A stretch of DNA of 64,000 nucleotides. Origin: AAA044-D11 sp965268555. Its GTDB lineage: Bacteria; Actinomycetota; Actinomycetes; Nanopelagicales; Nanopelagicaceae. Under the pieces are notes generated by a model that was not told where the DNA came from, did not search any database, and saw only the letters and a list, made by a program, of their open reading frames with translations. A program made the translations under genes and the position numbers. Below are positions 33,126 to 40,917 of this stretch, piece after piece (within the stretch, counting starts at the first letter, position 1; each line of letters begins with the position of its first letter). The stretch covers positions 1,178,001 through 1,242,000 of the forward strand of contig OZ254174.1 in NCBI GenBank assembly GCA_965268555.1, in the 5' to 3' direction.

Positions 33126-34676
33126 CTATTCCAATCTTGGGAATAGGACTGCGCCCTTTGTTACTTTGCAGCCTGCAGGTAAAACTCCCCAAGTAGAAAC
33201 TTCTGAAATCTTCTGATCGCTAATCTTTCCAAGAGTTGCTTCGGCGCCGATTGACTCCCAAAGTGTCTGCGTAGTTGCCGGCATAACCGGATGCAAGAGA
33301 ACAGCAAGTGCGCGAATTGCATCGGCGGTGTTGTATAGAACTTCATTTAATTCGGTGGTGCGAGATTCATCTTTAGCTATAGCCCAAGGTTCCTTTTCTG
33401 TGACATAACCATTTACACGTTTGCAGAAATCCATAATCGCATTGATTCCACCTTGGAAATCAAGGGCAACCATTGCCTTGTCCGCAGCTTGAACAGTTGT
33501 CTCAAGAAGCGCAGCCAAACCAGCGTCCTTTGCTACTGCAGGGATCACGCCGCCACAGTATTTTTCGATCATTGCAATTAGACGTGAAGCTAGGTTTCCA
33601 AAATCATTTGCGAGTTCACTTGTGTATCTAGCCGACATATCTTCCCAAGAGAAAGAGCCATCGGTACCAAAAGGAATCGCCCGTAAGAAGTAATATCTAA
33701 AAGCATCGACGCCAAAGTGATCAGTGATGTCACTTGGCGCAATTCCAGTTAGCTTTGACTTACTCATCTTCTCGCCGCCAACTAATAACCAGCCATGTGC
33801 GAATACTTTCTTAGGAATTGCGACATTTGCCGCCATAAGCATTGCTGGCCAAATAACTGCGTGGAAGCGCAGAATATCTTTTCCAACCAAGTGAACATCT
33901 GCTGGCCAAGTTTGTGCAAATTTCTTTCCGCCCTCTGAAGCCGGATCATCTCCTAGCCCGACTGCAGTTGCGTAATTTAAAAGTGCATCAAACCAGACAT
34001 AAATAACTTGGTCGGTATCCCAGGGAACTGGAATACCCCAATCAAAGGTCGAACGCGAGATAGATAAATCACGAACTCCACTTTCGAGGAATGCAATAAC
34101 TTCATTTCTTGCACTGGCTGGTTCGCATGCCTCTGGATTATTTTTATAGTGCTCAAGTAATTGTGGAACAAAGGCAGATAGTTTGAAGAACCAGTTATCC
34201 TCAGAGAGCATCTCCACTGGCTTGCCATGAATCTTGCACTTACCCTCATCTAAATCGCCAGGAAGTTTAAATTCTTCGCAGCCGATGCAATATGGACCTT
34301 CGAATTTTCCAGCGTAGATATAGCCATTATCTTTTAATAAAGTCATGAAACGTTGAACTCGCTCTTCATGGCGAGGTTCAGTCGTTCGGATGAAGTCATC
34401 GTTAGCAATATTTAGTGCGGTCCAATTTGGCTTCCAAGCATCTTCGACTAATCGATCACACCAATCTTGTGGTGAAACGTTATTTGACGCTGCGGTATTC
34501 ATAACTTTCTCGCCATGTTCATCAGTGCCAGTTAGGAACCAGACGCTTTCCCCGCGCTGTCTATGCCATCTAGTTAAAACATCACCGGCAACAGTTGTGT
34601 AGGCATGGCCAATGTGTGGCGCATCATTTACATAGTAAATCGGCGTCGTTAAGTAGAAAGATTTTTCGGCGCTCAT
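33126..34676 (-). CDS. metG: Methionyl-tRNA synthetase
   Basis: A 516-residue class I synthetase charging tRNA-Met. HIGH motif variant PHIGHAYTT near residue 20, one zinc-binding CIGC element with a following KCKIHG, and the KMSKS loop GEKMSKSKLTG. No C-terminal tRNA-binding (EMAP-like) extension, as in mycobacterial enzymes. It overlaps rsmI by 4 nt. No unusual residues at the active-site motifs. Confidence 0.96.
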   Translation of the reverse strand: MSAEKSFYLTTPIYYVNDAPHIGHAYTTVAGDVLTRWHRQRGESVWFLTGTDEHGEKVMNTAASNNVSPQDWCDRLVEDAWKPNWTALNIANDDFIRTTEPRHEERVQRFMTLLKDNGYIYAGKFEGPYCIGCEEFKLPGDLDEGKCKIHGKPVEMLSEDNWFFKLSAFVPQLLEHYKNNPEACEPASARNEVIAFLESGVRDLSISRSTFDWGIPVPWDTDQVIYVWFDALLNYATAVGLGDDPASEGGKKFAQTWPADVHLVGKDILRFHAVIWPAMLMAANVAIPKKVFAHGWLLVGGEKMSKSKLTGIAPSDITDHFGVDAFRYYFLRAIPFGTDGSFSWEDMSARYTSELANDFGNLASRLIAMIEKYCGGVIPAVAKDAGLAALLETTVQAADKAMVALDFQGGINAIMDFCKRVNGYVTEKEPWAIAKDESRTTELNEVLYNTADAIRALAVLLHPVMPATTQTLWESIGAEATLGKISDQKISEVSTWGVLPAGCKVTKGAVLFPRLE

Positions 34677-35521
34677 GGCTCTATCCTATCGAGCGATTTG
34701 TAGCTAACCATCGCATCAAAGACTTCGCGCTTTGGTGTTCCAGTTATTCGGGCCACTTCGCTAATCGCCTCTTTGCGTGAAATCCCTGCCGTCTCTTGCT
34801 TTAATACTTCAGCAATTAAATCTTGCGATGTGAACTGCCTTGAATCAGGATCGAAGCCAGCGATAACAAGTGTTATTTCACCTAAAATTTCGCGGTCGCT
34901 CGCCCATTGATGAAGCGTCGCTAAATCCCCGCGAATTACCTCTTCATAAGTCTTAGTCATCTCGCGACAAATAGCACCAAGGCGATTTGGGCCGAGAACT
35001 GTTTTAGCATCTGCAAGACATTCCAATAAGCGATGTGGGGCTTCGAAGAGAATGATTGTTCGAGGTTCGTTTGCTAGATTTTCAAACCAAGTTTGGCGAG
35101 CACCACTTGTGCGAGGCGGAAAGCCATCAAAACAGAAGCGATCACTTGGTAGTCCAGAGAGTAGAAGGGCAGTTGTTACAGCACTTGGGCCCGGCAAAAC
35201 TTTTATCTGAATATTCTTTTCAACTGCCGCCCGGGCTAACCGATAACCAGGATCACTAATGCCTGGCATTCCAGCATCTGTCACAACTAATAGATCAGAG
35301 CCACTCTCCATTATTTTTACCAGCTCGTCTAATCGTTCAATTTCATTTCCTTCAAAGAAGGAAATCAACTTCGCAGAATAAGTAATTCCTAAATCAGAAC
35401 AGAGCCGAGTGAATTTCCGTGAATCTTCGGCAGCTATGTACTTCGCAGAAAGTATCGCTTCGCGTAAATTCGCAGAGGCATCCGAAGGATTACCTAGTGG
35501 AATCGCGGCAAGAATAAGCAT
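34673..35521 (-). CDS. rsmI: 16S rRNA (cytidine1402-2'-O)-methyltransferase
   Basis: A 282-residue tetrapyrrole-methylase-fold enzyme. Family motifs are AAIPLGNPSDASANLREAI, AAEDSRKFTRL, VTDAGMPGISDPGYRL and the LPGPSAVTTALLLSGLP block. RsmI adds the 2'-O-methyl group at C1402 in the ribosomal decoding centre. It is divergent from the protein O-mannosyltransferase gene (32 nt between starts), exactly the Rv1003/Rv1002c arrangement. Confidence 0.94.
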   Translation of the reverse strand: MLILAAIPLGNPSDASANLREAILSAKYIAAEDSRKFTRLCSDLGITYSAKLISFFEGNEIERLDELVKIMESGSDLLVVTDAGMPGISDPGYRLARAAVEKNIQIKVLPGPSAVTTALLLSGLPSDRFCFDGFPPRTSGARQTWFENLANEPRTIILFEAPHRLLECLADAKTVLGPNRLGAICREMTKTYEEVIRGDLATLHQWASDREILGEITLVIAGFDPDSRQFTSQDLIAEVLKQETAGISRKEAISEVARITGTPKREVFDAMVSYKSLDRIEP

Positions 35522-35541
35522 TGGGCAATTCTCGCAGGCTT

Positions 35542-35547
35542 TAGGCT
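35542..35547 (+). promoter_or_regulatory. Putative leaderless -10 box for the O-mannosyltransferase gene
   Basis: TAGGCT ends 6 nt before the ATG at 35554. TTGGGC at 35521-35526 could be a -35 with a short 15-nt spacer. No ribosome-binding site is visible in between. Confidence 0.45.
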
Positions 35548-35553
35548 TACCTC

Positions 35554-36846
35554 ATGACATCCGGGCTTCGCATTACACGCGATTGGATGACTGCGCTGGG
35601 ATTCGGCGCCCTTGGCTTTGCGCTCCGATTGTGGAATTTAGGTGGGATTAAGGGAAAAACTTTTGATGAAGTTTATTATGCAACGAATGCGCATTCACTT
35701 CTCTTACATGGCGTCGAGCTAGATCCTAAAACTGGCCAGAGTGAATTTATTGTTCATCCCCCTACTGGAAAGTGGCTAATTGCTGGTGGGATAAAACTAT
35801 TTGGTTACAACGAGTTTGGTTGGCGTTTTTCCGCAGCCCTAGTTGGCGCAATCTCGATTGTCTTGATGTATTTCACTGCAAAGGTCCTATTTAATCGACC
35901 TCTACTAAGTGCCTTTGCAGCTTTCCTAGTTTTAGTTGATGGGCTACATCTAGTCCACTCAAGAACCGCTCTGCTAGATATTTTCTTGCTTCTATTTATT
36001 CAAATTGCAGTTCTAACATTTCTCCAGAAAAAGTATTGGTTCACTGCAATCGCACTTGGACTTGCTGTATCCACTAAATGGAACGGCCTTTACTTGCTTG
36101 TTGCTCTGGCTCTCCTTGTTCTGGTTTTAGATTACCGAAGATTTAAGTTTCTGGGTTCAAACTTTCCACTGAGGGACATTGTTGAAAACACTTTTATTCT
36201 TCGATTTTTTCAATTTGCAATCATCCCTTTAGCAACTTACATAGCCACTTGGGCTGGCTGGTTTGCAAGCGATAATGGTTGGGATCGAAATTGGTCACCA
36301 AATCCCTTGAAATCTTTCTGGCACTATCACTCTGTAATACTAAATTTCCATGCACACCTAACTGAGTCACATCCATATGAAGCAAATCCTTGGAGTTGGT
36401 TAATTCAAGGCCGACCAACATCTCTTTTTTATGCAACACCAAAAACCTGTGGCGCCTCAAGTTGTGCCCAAGAAGTTTTGGCACTTGGTACGCCACTTTT
36501 GTGGTGGACGGCGACAATTACACTTTTAATCACCTTGGGATATTGGATTAGCAGAAGAGAGTGGCAAGCTGAGATTCTTTTAGTAGTTATTGCAGCAAAC
36601 TATCTGCCTTGGTTCGCCTTCCAAGAACGAACTATGTTTAGCTTTTATGCAATCGCTTTCGAACCATTTTTGTTGCTAACAATTGTGTATGTATTTAGCA
36701 AGATTCCGCGAAACCAGCGCGAGCTAATAGTTATATTTGGGGCGATAGTTTTAGCTAATTTCCTCTATTTCTTACCGCTTTACCTAGGAATACCAATCTC
36801 CTACAACTCATGGCACGATCACATGTGGCTGCCTAGTTGGGTATAA
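35554..36846 (+). CDS. pmt: Protein O-mannosyltransferase (GT39, Pmt)
   Basis: A 430-residue polytopic enzyme that transfers mannose from polyprenyl phosphate to Ser/Thr of exported proteins. The catalytic acidic pair is Asp38-Glu39 in KTFDEVYYA, followed by the conserved HPPTGKW at 69-75 and an FGWRFSAALVG helix. About nine to eleven transmembrane segments. It is shorter than mycobacterial Rv1002c (just over 500 residues by memory), mainly through reduced loops. Ser/Thr/Pro-rich exported proteins in the window (14409-14984 and the CopC-like linker) are plausible substrates. Confidence 0.88.
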   Translation: MTSGLRITRDWMTALGFGALGFALRLWNLGGIKGKTFDEVYYATNAHSLLLHGVELDPKTGQSEFIVHPPTGKWLIAGGIKLFGYNEFGWRFSAALVGAISIVLMYFTAKVLFNRPLLSAFAAFLVLVDGLHLVHSRTALLDIFLLLFIQIAVLTFLQKKYWFTAIALGLAVSTKWNGLYLLVALALLVLVLDYRRFKFLGSNFPLRDIVENTFILRFFQFAIIPLATYIATWAGWFASDNGWDRNWSPNPLKSFWHYHSVILNFHAHLTESHPYEANPWSWLIQGRPTSLFYATPKTCGASSCAQEVLALGTPLLWWTATITLLITLGYWISRREWQAEILLVVIAANYLPWFAFQERTMFSFYAIAFEPFLLLTIVYVFSKIPRNQRELIVIFGAIVLANFLYFLPLYLGIPISYNSWHDHMWLPSWV

Positions 36847-36859
36847 GTTGGATATAAAA

Positions 36860-37612
36860 TTATTCGTTTACTGCGTCAAGCCGCGTAACAGCTGCGTTCT
36901 CTTCAAGCTCCTGATCGAATAAATCGTTTCGCGATGGCAAAATCGATTCAGCCTCTACCTGTTGCGAAGCACTCCATACGCCTGGAACCGTTAAATCAAT
37001 TACCCGATTAGTTGGAATTGCTTTTGGTGCGGTTGCATATGTTGGTTTTGGAACGCTCGTTGGCTGCCAAGTTGGACCATCTTTTGGAATTACCACGACA
37101 CCTGCAGTATCAATTCTTTCGATAAGTGGAATCCAATGTTCTTTATTCTCTTCTACAAAATCAACGCGTGATGAGAAGGTGATCCGTTCAATTGGTTCGG
37201 TTATAACTGTTGCTGAAGAAATTTGTTGGAATGCTTTAATGCGACGTTGCTTCAGTTGGGTAGCAACAATTTGGCGTCTCACGTGAACAACATAGATTGC
37301 GAGCGCAGTTGCCGGAATTAATAAAATTATATTTGAAATTATCCCTACTAAACAAAGTGCACCGATGACTAGGAATGAAAAAGTAAGTGAGCCAAAAATT
37401 ATTCGGCGATTAGCAATTTGATTTTGTTTTTTGAAATTTTCGTTTGCACTTTGAGTTGGGTTAACAGATCCAGTTTCACCAACTACTCGCATTGCGCTCT
37501 TATATCTTTCGGCAGATTTGCCGGAAGCTTCATCGTGGCTTGTAATCCATTTTGGCAAAAAGTAGGCCGCCCACATCCCAAGGATGATTAGGTAGATAAA
37601 ACCGGACGCCAT
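36860..37612 (-). CDS. GLR/SepX-like membrane protein (division module)
   Basis: A 250-residue membrane protein. A first helix at the extreme N-terminus (SGFIYLIILGMWAAYFLPKW) is followed by a cytoplasmic stretch of about 50 residues, two closely spaced helices (about 72-112), then a long soluble C-terminus with no recognised domain. Size, topology and position (next to rimJ and the MoeA-like gene, as Rv0996) match the actinobacterial family that includes corynebacterial GLR, the membrane receptor of the gephyrin-like protein Glp, and Streptomyces SepX, both acting in cell division. The identification relies on synteny and topology, not on a sequence search. Confidence 0.62.
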   Translation of the reverse strand: MASGFIYLIILGMWAAYFLPKWITSHDEASGKSAERYKSAMRVVGETGSVNPTQSANENFKKQNQIANRRIIFGSLTFSFLVIGALCLVGIISNIILLIPATALAIYVVHVRRQIVATQLKQRRIKAFQQISSATVITEPIERITFSSRVDFVEENKEHWIPLIERIDTAGVVVIPKDGPTWQPTSVPKPTYATAPKAIPTNRVIDLTVPGVWSASQQVEAESILPSRNDLFDQELEENAAVTRLDAVNE

Positions 37613-37681
37613 GGAGTAGAACGATAATTCTTGGGGGGCTAAATCTCGGGGATTTAGGCGGTATGTCCTTACTAAAAGGTA

Positions 37682-38263
37682 TTACTTAATTCTTGGATTT
37701 TCTTTTACATAAGTTGCGTGATCCCGCCATGCCCCATCAATATGTAAATATCTGGAGCGCATTCCCTCAAAAATATAGCCCGATTTCTCGGCCACTCGCT
37801 TGGATGCTTCATTCTCTGGCCTTAAATTAATTTCGATTCTATGCAGCGATAATTGCGTTAGGCCAAACTCAGTGAGGGCGCAGACCGCCTTAGTTGTAAG
37901 CCCTCTATTGGCATATCTCTGATCTATCCAATAACCAATATGGCCCCCGCGCATTGCGCCAAAAACTATGCCACCCAAAGTTATCTGGCCGATGAATTTT
38001 TCACTCCCATTTTCAATAAGCCAGATTCCTAGCGAGATGGATCGAAGACTCATGCCATCTCTTCGATATTGAAGAACCATTCCAAAAAATGATGGAAGCG
38101 GAAGATGTGAATCTATCTCCGGACGAGTCGCTTCCCAAGGTGATAGCCATTCTCGATTTTTCGACCGACAAGCATCCCATGCACTCTTATCTCGGAAGCG
38201 AAGCGGTCGAAGCAAAATTTCGCCAGACTTAAGTTTTATTGGCCATTCACTTGGGGCGCCCAA
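37682..38263 (-). CDS. rimJ: RimJ-type GNAT N-acetyltransferase
   Basis: A 193-residue GNAT protein. The N-terminal ILLRPLRFRDKSAWDACR, the acetyl-CoA loop region RYANRGLTTKAV and the ENEASKRVAEKSGY block are typical of RimJ/RimL acetyltransferases acting on ribosomal or other N-termini. It starts with TTG immediately after the stop codon of the MoeA-like gene, so reinitiation is likely. In actinobacteria this gene is fixed between the MoeA/Glp gene and the GLR-like membrane gene (Rv0995). Substrate unknown. A link to the division module is suggested by context only. Confidence 0.82.
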   Translation of the reverse strand: MGAPSEWPIKLKSGEILLRPLRFRDKSAWDACRSKNREWLSPWEATRPEIDSHLPLPSFFGMVLQYRRDGMSLRSISLGIWLIENGSEKFIGQITLGGIVFGAMRGGHIGYWIDQRYANRGLTTKAVCALTEFGLTQLSLHRIEINLRPENEASKRVAEKSGYIFEGMRSRYLHIDGAWRDHATYVKENPRIK

Positions 38264-39181
38264 TTAATTTGAGCTCCGCTCGAGCACCATTACATCAACA
38301 ATCTCGCCAGACTTAATACCAGAAGATTTTTCAGGAACAATAATTAAAGCATTCGCATCTGAAAGTGAGAGTAGGTCTCCTTGCTCTTCCAGTGCGGTAA
38401 CAACGACTCCATTTTCTGAAGTTAAAACTGCCCGGACAAAGCCACTCTCGCCGGCGACGGCTGAGATCGAATTCTTTAACTTGGCCTTTAATTGATTACG
38501 GAAAATATTTGGTGCTCCCAACATTTTTCTAATCATTGGGCGAACAAAAATCTCTGCCGCAATTCCTGCGACAACAGGATCGCCAGGAACGGTAATTACG
38601 GGAGTCTTATCTGGGCCGATTAATCCAAAATTGTGTAATCCACTTTCGCTCATCTTGGGCCGAACCGTTGTTATTTCACCAAGCTCTTTTAATACTGCGG
38701 TAATCAGCGCAAAGGACTCGTCATGTCTTTCGCCACTAATTACAATTAAATCAGCGCGGACTAATTGATCCTCGATTACCTCTTTTAGCTCTTGGTGATC
38801 ATCTGGAATCGTATGAACCCGAAAACCATTCGCGCCGGCTTCTCGTACGGCAGTTGTGAGCATCCAGGAATTAGTTTCAAATTCATCTTCAGAATCAGAT
38901 AACACTTGACCTGGTTCAACTAAATCATCGCCAGCTGAAATTACAACAACTCTTGGATGTGGCAATGTAGGTAAGCGATCTAAACCAATTGATGCGGCAA
39001 GGCCAATCTGGGTAGATCGAATTCGTGATCCACTTCGTAGAACTAGACGCTCGCCAGCATAAATATCAGATGCCAGAGTCGCGCCATGTGCATCTAGGAG
39101 TGGCATATCAAAAGGTGCAAGTGGTGCGGCGATATCGAGTAACTTCGCAAGAAGCTCTTCGACGCTCGGCTGTTCTTCCAT
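38264..39181 (-). CDS. MoeA/gephyrin-like protein lacking domain II (probable Glp)
   Basis: A 305-residue relative of MoeA, about 100 residues shorter than the family. Residues 1-43 match the start of MoeA (VEELLAKLLDIAAPLAPF, LLDAHGATLASDI). The chain then jumps straight to RLVLRSGSRIRSTQIGLAASIG and the MogA-like domain III (PRVVVISAGDDLVEPG at 76-91). The SAMDGYA active-site block and all of domain II are missing. Within domain III the usual SGGVSVGE reads SGERHDES, PGNPVSA reads PGDPVVA, and the YDTN Asp is Glu. Domain IV (230-305) is present. Molybdopterin insertion is therefore unlikely. With the GLR-like gene in the same operon it is better read as Glp, the FtsZ-binding gephyrin-like protein. 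Confidence 0.7.
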   Translation of the reverse strand: MEEQPSVEELLAKLLDIAAPLAPFDMPLLDAHGATLASDIYAGERLVLRSGSRIRSTQIGLAASIGLDRLPTLPHPRVVVISAGDDLVEPGQVLSDSEDEFETNSWMLTTAVREAGANGFRVHTIPDDHQELKEVIEDQLVRADLIVISGERHDESFALITAVLKELGEITTVRPKMSESGLHNFGLIGPDKTPVITVPGDPVVAGIAAEIFVRPMIRKMLGAPNIFRNQLKAKLKNSISAVAGESGFVRAVLTSENGVVVTALEEQGDLLSLSDANALIIVPEKSSGIKSGEIVDVMVLERSSN

Positions 39182-39187
39182 GACTAA

Positions 39188-39208
39188 ACCCTACTTGTTA
39201 ATTAGAGT
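39188..39208. promoter_or_regulatory. Bidirectional leaderless promoter pair (glp-like and 5-FCL genes)
   Basis: On the minus strand TAGGGT (39193-39188) ends 6 nt before the ATG of the MoeA-like gene. On the plus strand TAGAGT (39203-39208) ends 6 nt before the GTG of the 5-FCL gene. The two -10 boxes are 9 nt apart in opposite directions, so the two polymerases would compete for this 33-bp gap. The -35 elements are not obvious. Confidence 0.5.
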
Positions 39209-39214
39209 ATTTCC

Positions 39215-39766
39215 GTGGATATAAGTAACTCGGAAAAACAAGAATTAAGAAAGCGTTTTCGCGCCGAACGTTCACTCCGTGATTTAACGGAATCTTGGAC
39301 ACACATAATTAATTCTCAGGAATTCACAGCTGCTAGAACTATTGCGAGTTACATCTCATATGGGCAAGAACCGCAAACTAAAGATCTAAATGCAGCGATT
39401 TTAAAGAGTGGAAAGAAATTACTCCTTCCTCGGATGTTGAAAGATAAGAGTTTGGAGTGGGTGGCCTGGAATGGTGGCGCCGAGACCTTGGCTAAAAGTG
39501 GGAAAATTCTGGAACCAAAAGGAAGTGCAGTTCCAGGGGATGAAATAGATATTGTGATTGTTCCAACTCTGCATGCAAATCGGCAGGGCCATCGGTTAGG
39601 ACAAGGTGGGGGTTCGTATGATCGCGCACTTGCCCAAATTTCAGCATGGCGCCTTGGACTTATCTATTCTGGCGAATTAACTATCGAACCATTTCCAGTT
39701 GAAGCCCACGATATGAAATTAGATGCGATTGCCACTCCAGATTTAATTGTTCGCTTTACACATTAA
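39215..39766 (+). CDS. 5-formyltetrahydrofolate cyclo-ligase
   Basis: A 183-residue enzyme converting 5-formyl-THF to 5,10-methenyl-THF with ATP. Family features are KQELRKRFRAER at the N-terminus, LLLPRMLKDKSLEWVAW, and the nucleotide-binding RLGQGGGSYDRAL near residue 127. The GTG start at 39215 sits 6 nt after a -10 box. It is the homologue of Rv0992c, divergent from the MoeA-like gene; galU, which lies between them in mycobacteria, is absent. With purU in the window it balances folate one-carbon pools. Confidence 0.9.
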   Translation: MDISNSEKQELRKRFRAERSLRDLTESWTHIINSQEFTAARTIASYISYGQEPQTKDLNAAILKSGKKLLLPRMLKDKSLEWVAWNGGAETLAKSGKILEPKGSAVPGDEIDIVIVPTLHANRQGHRLGQGGGSYDRALAQISAWRLGLIYSGELTIEPFPVEAHDMKLDAIATPDLIVRFTH

Positions 39767-40905
39767 TTTAAATCTGCGAGATGGCGTGCCATAACAACGC
39801 GTTGAACCTGGTTTGTTCCCTCATAAATTTGAGTTAATTTCGCATCCCGCATCATTCGTTCAACTGGATAATCCGAAACATAACCATAGCCACCAAGAAC
39901 TTGGACCGCATCAGTCGTAACTTTCATAGCTACATCTGTTGCAAAACATTTGGCAGCGGCGGAGAAGAAAGTTAAATCGTTCTCTCCCCGTTCGGATTTA
40001 ACTGCAGCCGCGTAGGTGAGTTGACGGGCTGCCGCGATATTCATTGCCATATCTGCCAACATGAATTGAATGCCCTGGAAATCAAAAATTGCTTTGCCAA
40101 ATTGCTTGCGCTCATGTGCATAATCAGTAGCGACCTCGAATGCGCCTTGTGCAATTCCAACTGCCTGTGCTGCGATTGTAATTCTGGTGTGATCAAGGGT
40201 CTGCATTGCAAGTGCAAAACCAGAACCAATGGCACCGATACGACGGTCATCTGAGATGGTTACAGAATCAAAATAAACTTCGCGGGTTGGTGATCCTCTA
40301 AATCCCATCTTCTTTTCATGCGCACCAAATGAAACACCATCGTCGCTTTTCTCAACAATGAATGCCGTGATTCCTTTTGCGCCAAGGGTTGGATCAGTCT
40401 GCGCTAGTATTGTGTAAAACTCAGAGAAGCCAGCATTTGAAATCCATTTTTTGCTTCCGCTAATTACCCAATCGTCACCACTTTTAACAGCTCTGGTTTT
40501 CATTGCTGCAGCATCAGATCCTGCTTCAGATTCTGAAAGGCAATAAGAGAAACCTTTTCCTGCTACAAGTTGTGGCAAATACATTCGCTTCTGCTCTTCA
40601 GTTCCGGCAAGAATTAAGGGAAGTGATCCCAACTTATTTACTGCAGGAATTAAAGATGAAGCCGCGCAAACTCGAGCAACTTCTTCGATGATTATCACGG
40701 TTGCAAGTGAGTCTGCTCCTTGGCCGCCATATTGCGAATCAACATGTGCTGCCGCAAGATCTGCGCTTTGAAGCGCTTCAAATGCTTCTTGCGGGAATCG
40801 TGATTGCTCATCTACCTCCTTGGCAAATGGCGCAATTTTTTTTGTTGCAAGTGCGCGCACACTCTCACGAAGGGCGTCGTATTCGTCACCGATTAAAGGT
40901 TCCAT
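39763..40905 (-). CDS. Acyl-CoA dehydrogenase
   Basis: A 380-residue flavoenzyme of the acyl-CoA dehydrogenase family. FAD- and substrate-binding blocks CLSESEAGSDAAAMKTRA and WISNAGFSEFYTI are present, as are QVLGGYGYVSDYPVERMMRDAK and the catalytic Glu in QIYEGTNQVQ. It would oxidise an acyl-CoA to the enoyl-CoA, passing electrons to ETF. The chain-length or branched specificity cannot be read. It overlaps the 5-FCL gene end by 4 nt on opposite strands and follows the CopD-CtaG gene. Confidence 0.92.
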   Translation of the reverse strand: MEPLIGDEYDALRESVRALATKKIAPFAKEVDEQSRFPQEAFEALQSADLAAAHVDSQYGGQGADSLATVIIIEEVARVCAASSLIPAVNKLGSLPLILAGTEEQKRMYLPQLVAGKGFSYCLSESEAGSDAAAMKTRAVKSGDDWVISGSKKWISNAGFSEFYTILAQTDPTLGAKGITAFIVEKSDDGVSFGAHEKKMGFRGSPTREVYFDSVTISDDRRIGAIGSGFALAMQTLDHTRITIAAQAVGIAQGAFEVATDYAHERKQFGKAIFDFQGIQFMLADMAMNIAAARQLTYAAAVKSERGENDLTFFSAAAKCFATDVAMKVTTDAVQVLGGYGYVSDYPVERMMRDAKLTQIYEGTNQVQRVVMARHLADLN

Positions 40906-40917
40906 AAGCTAATTAAC

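Noticed and set aside
38264..39181. Molybdopterin molybdenumtransferase MoeA
   Set aside because: Domain II and the SAMDGYA block are absent and other active-site motifs are changed, so a working MoeA is unlikely.
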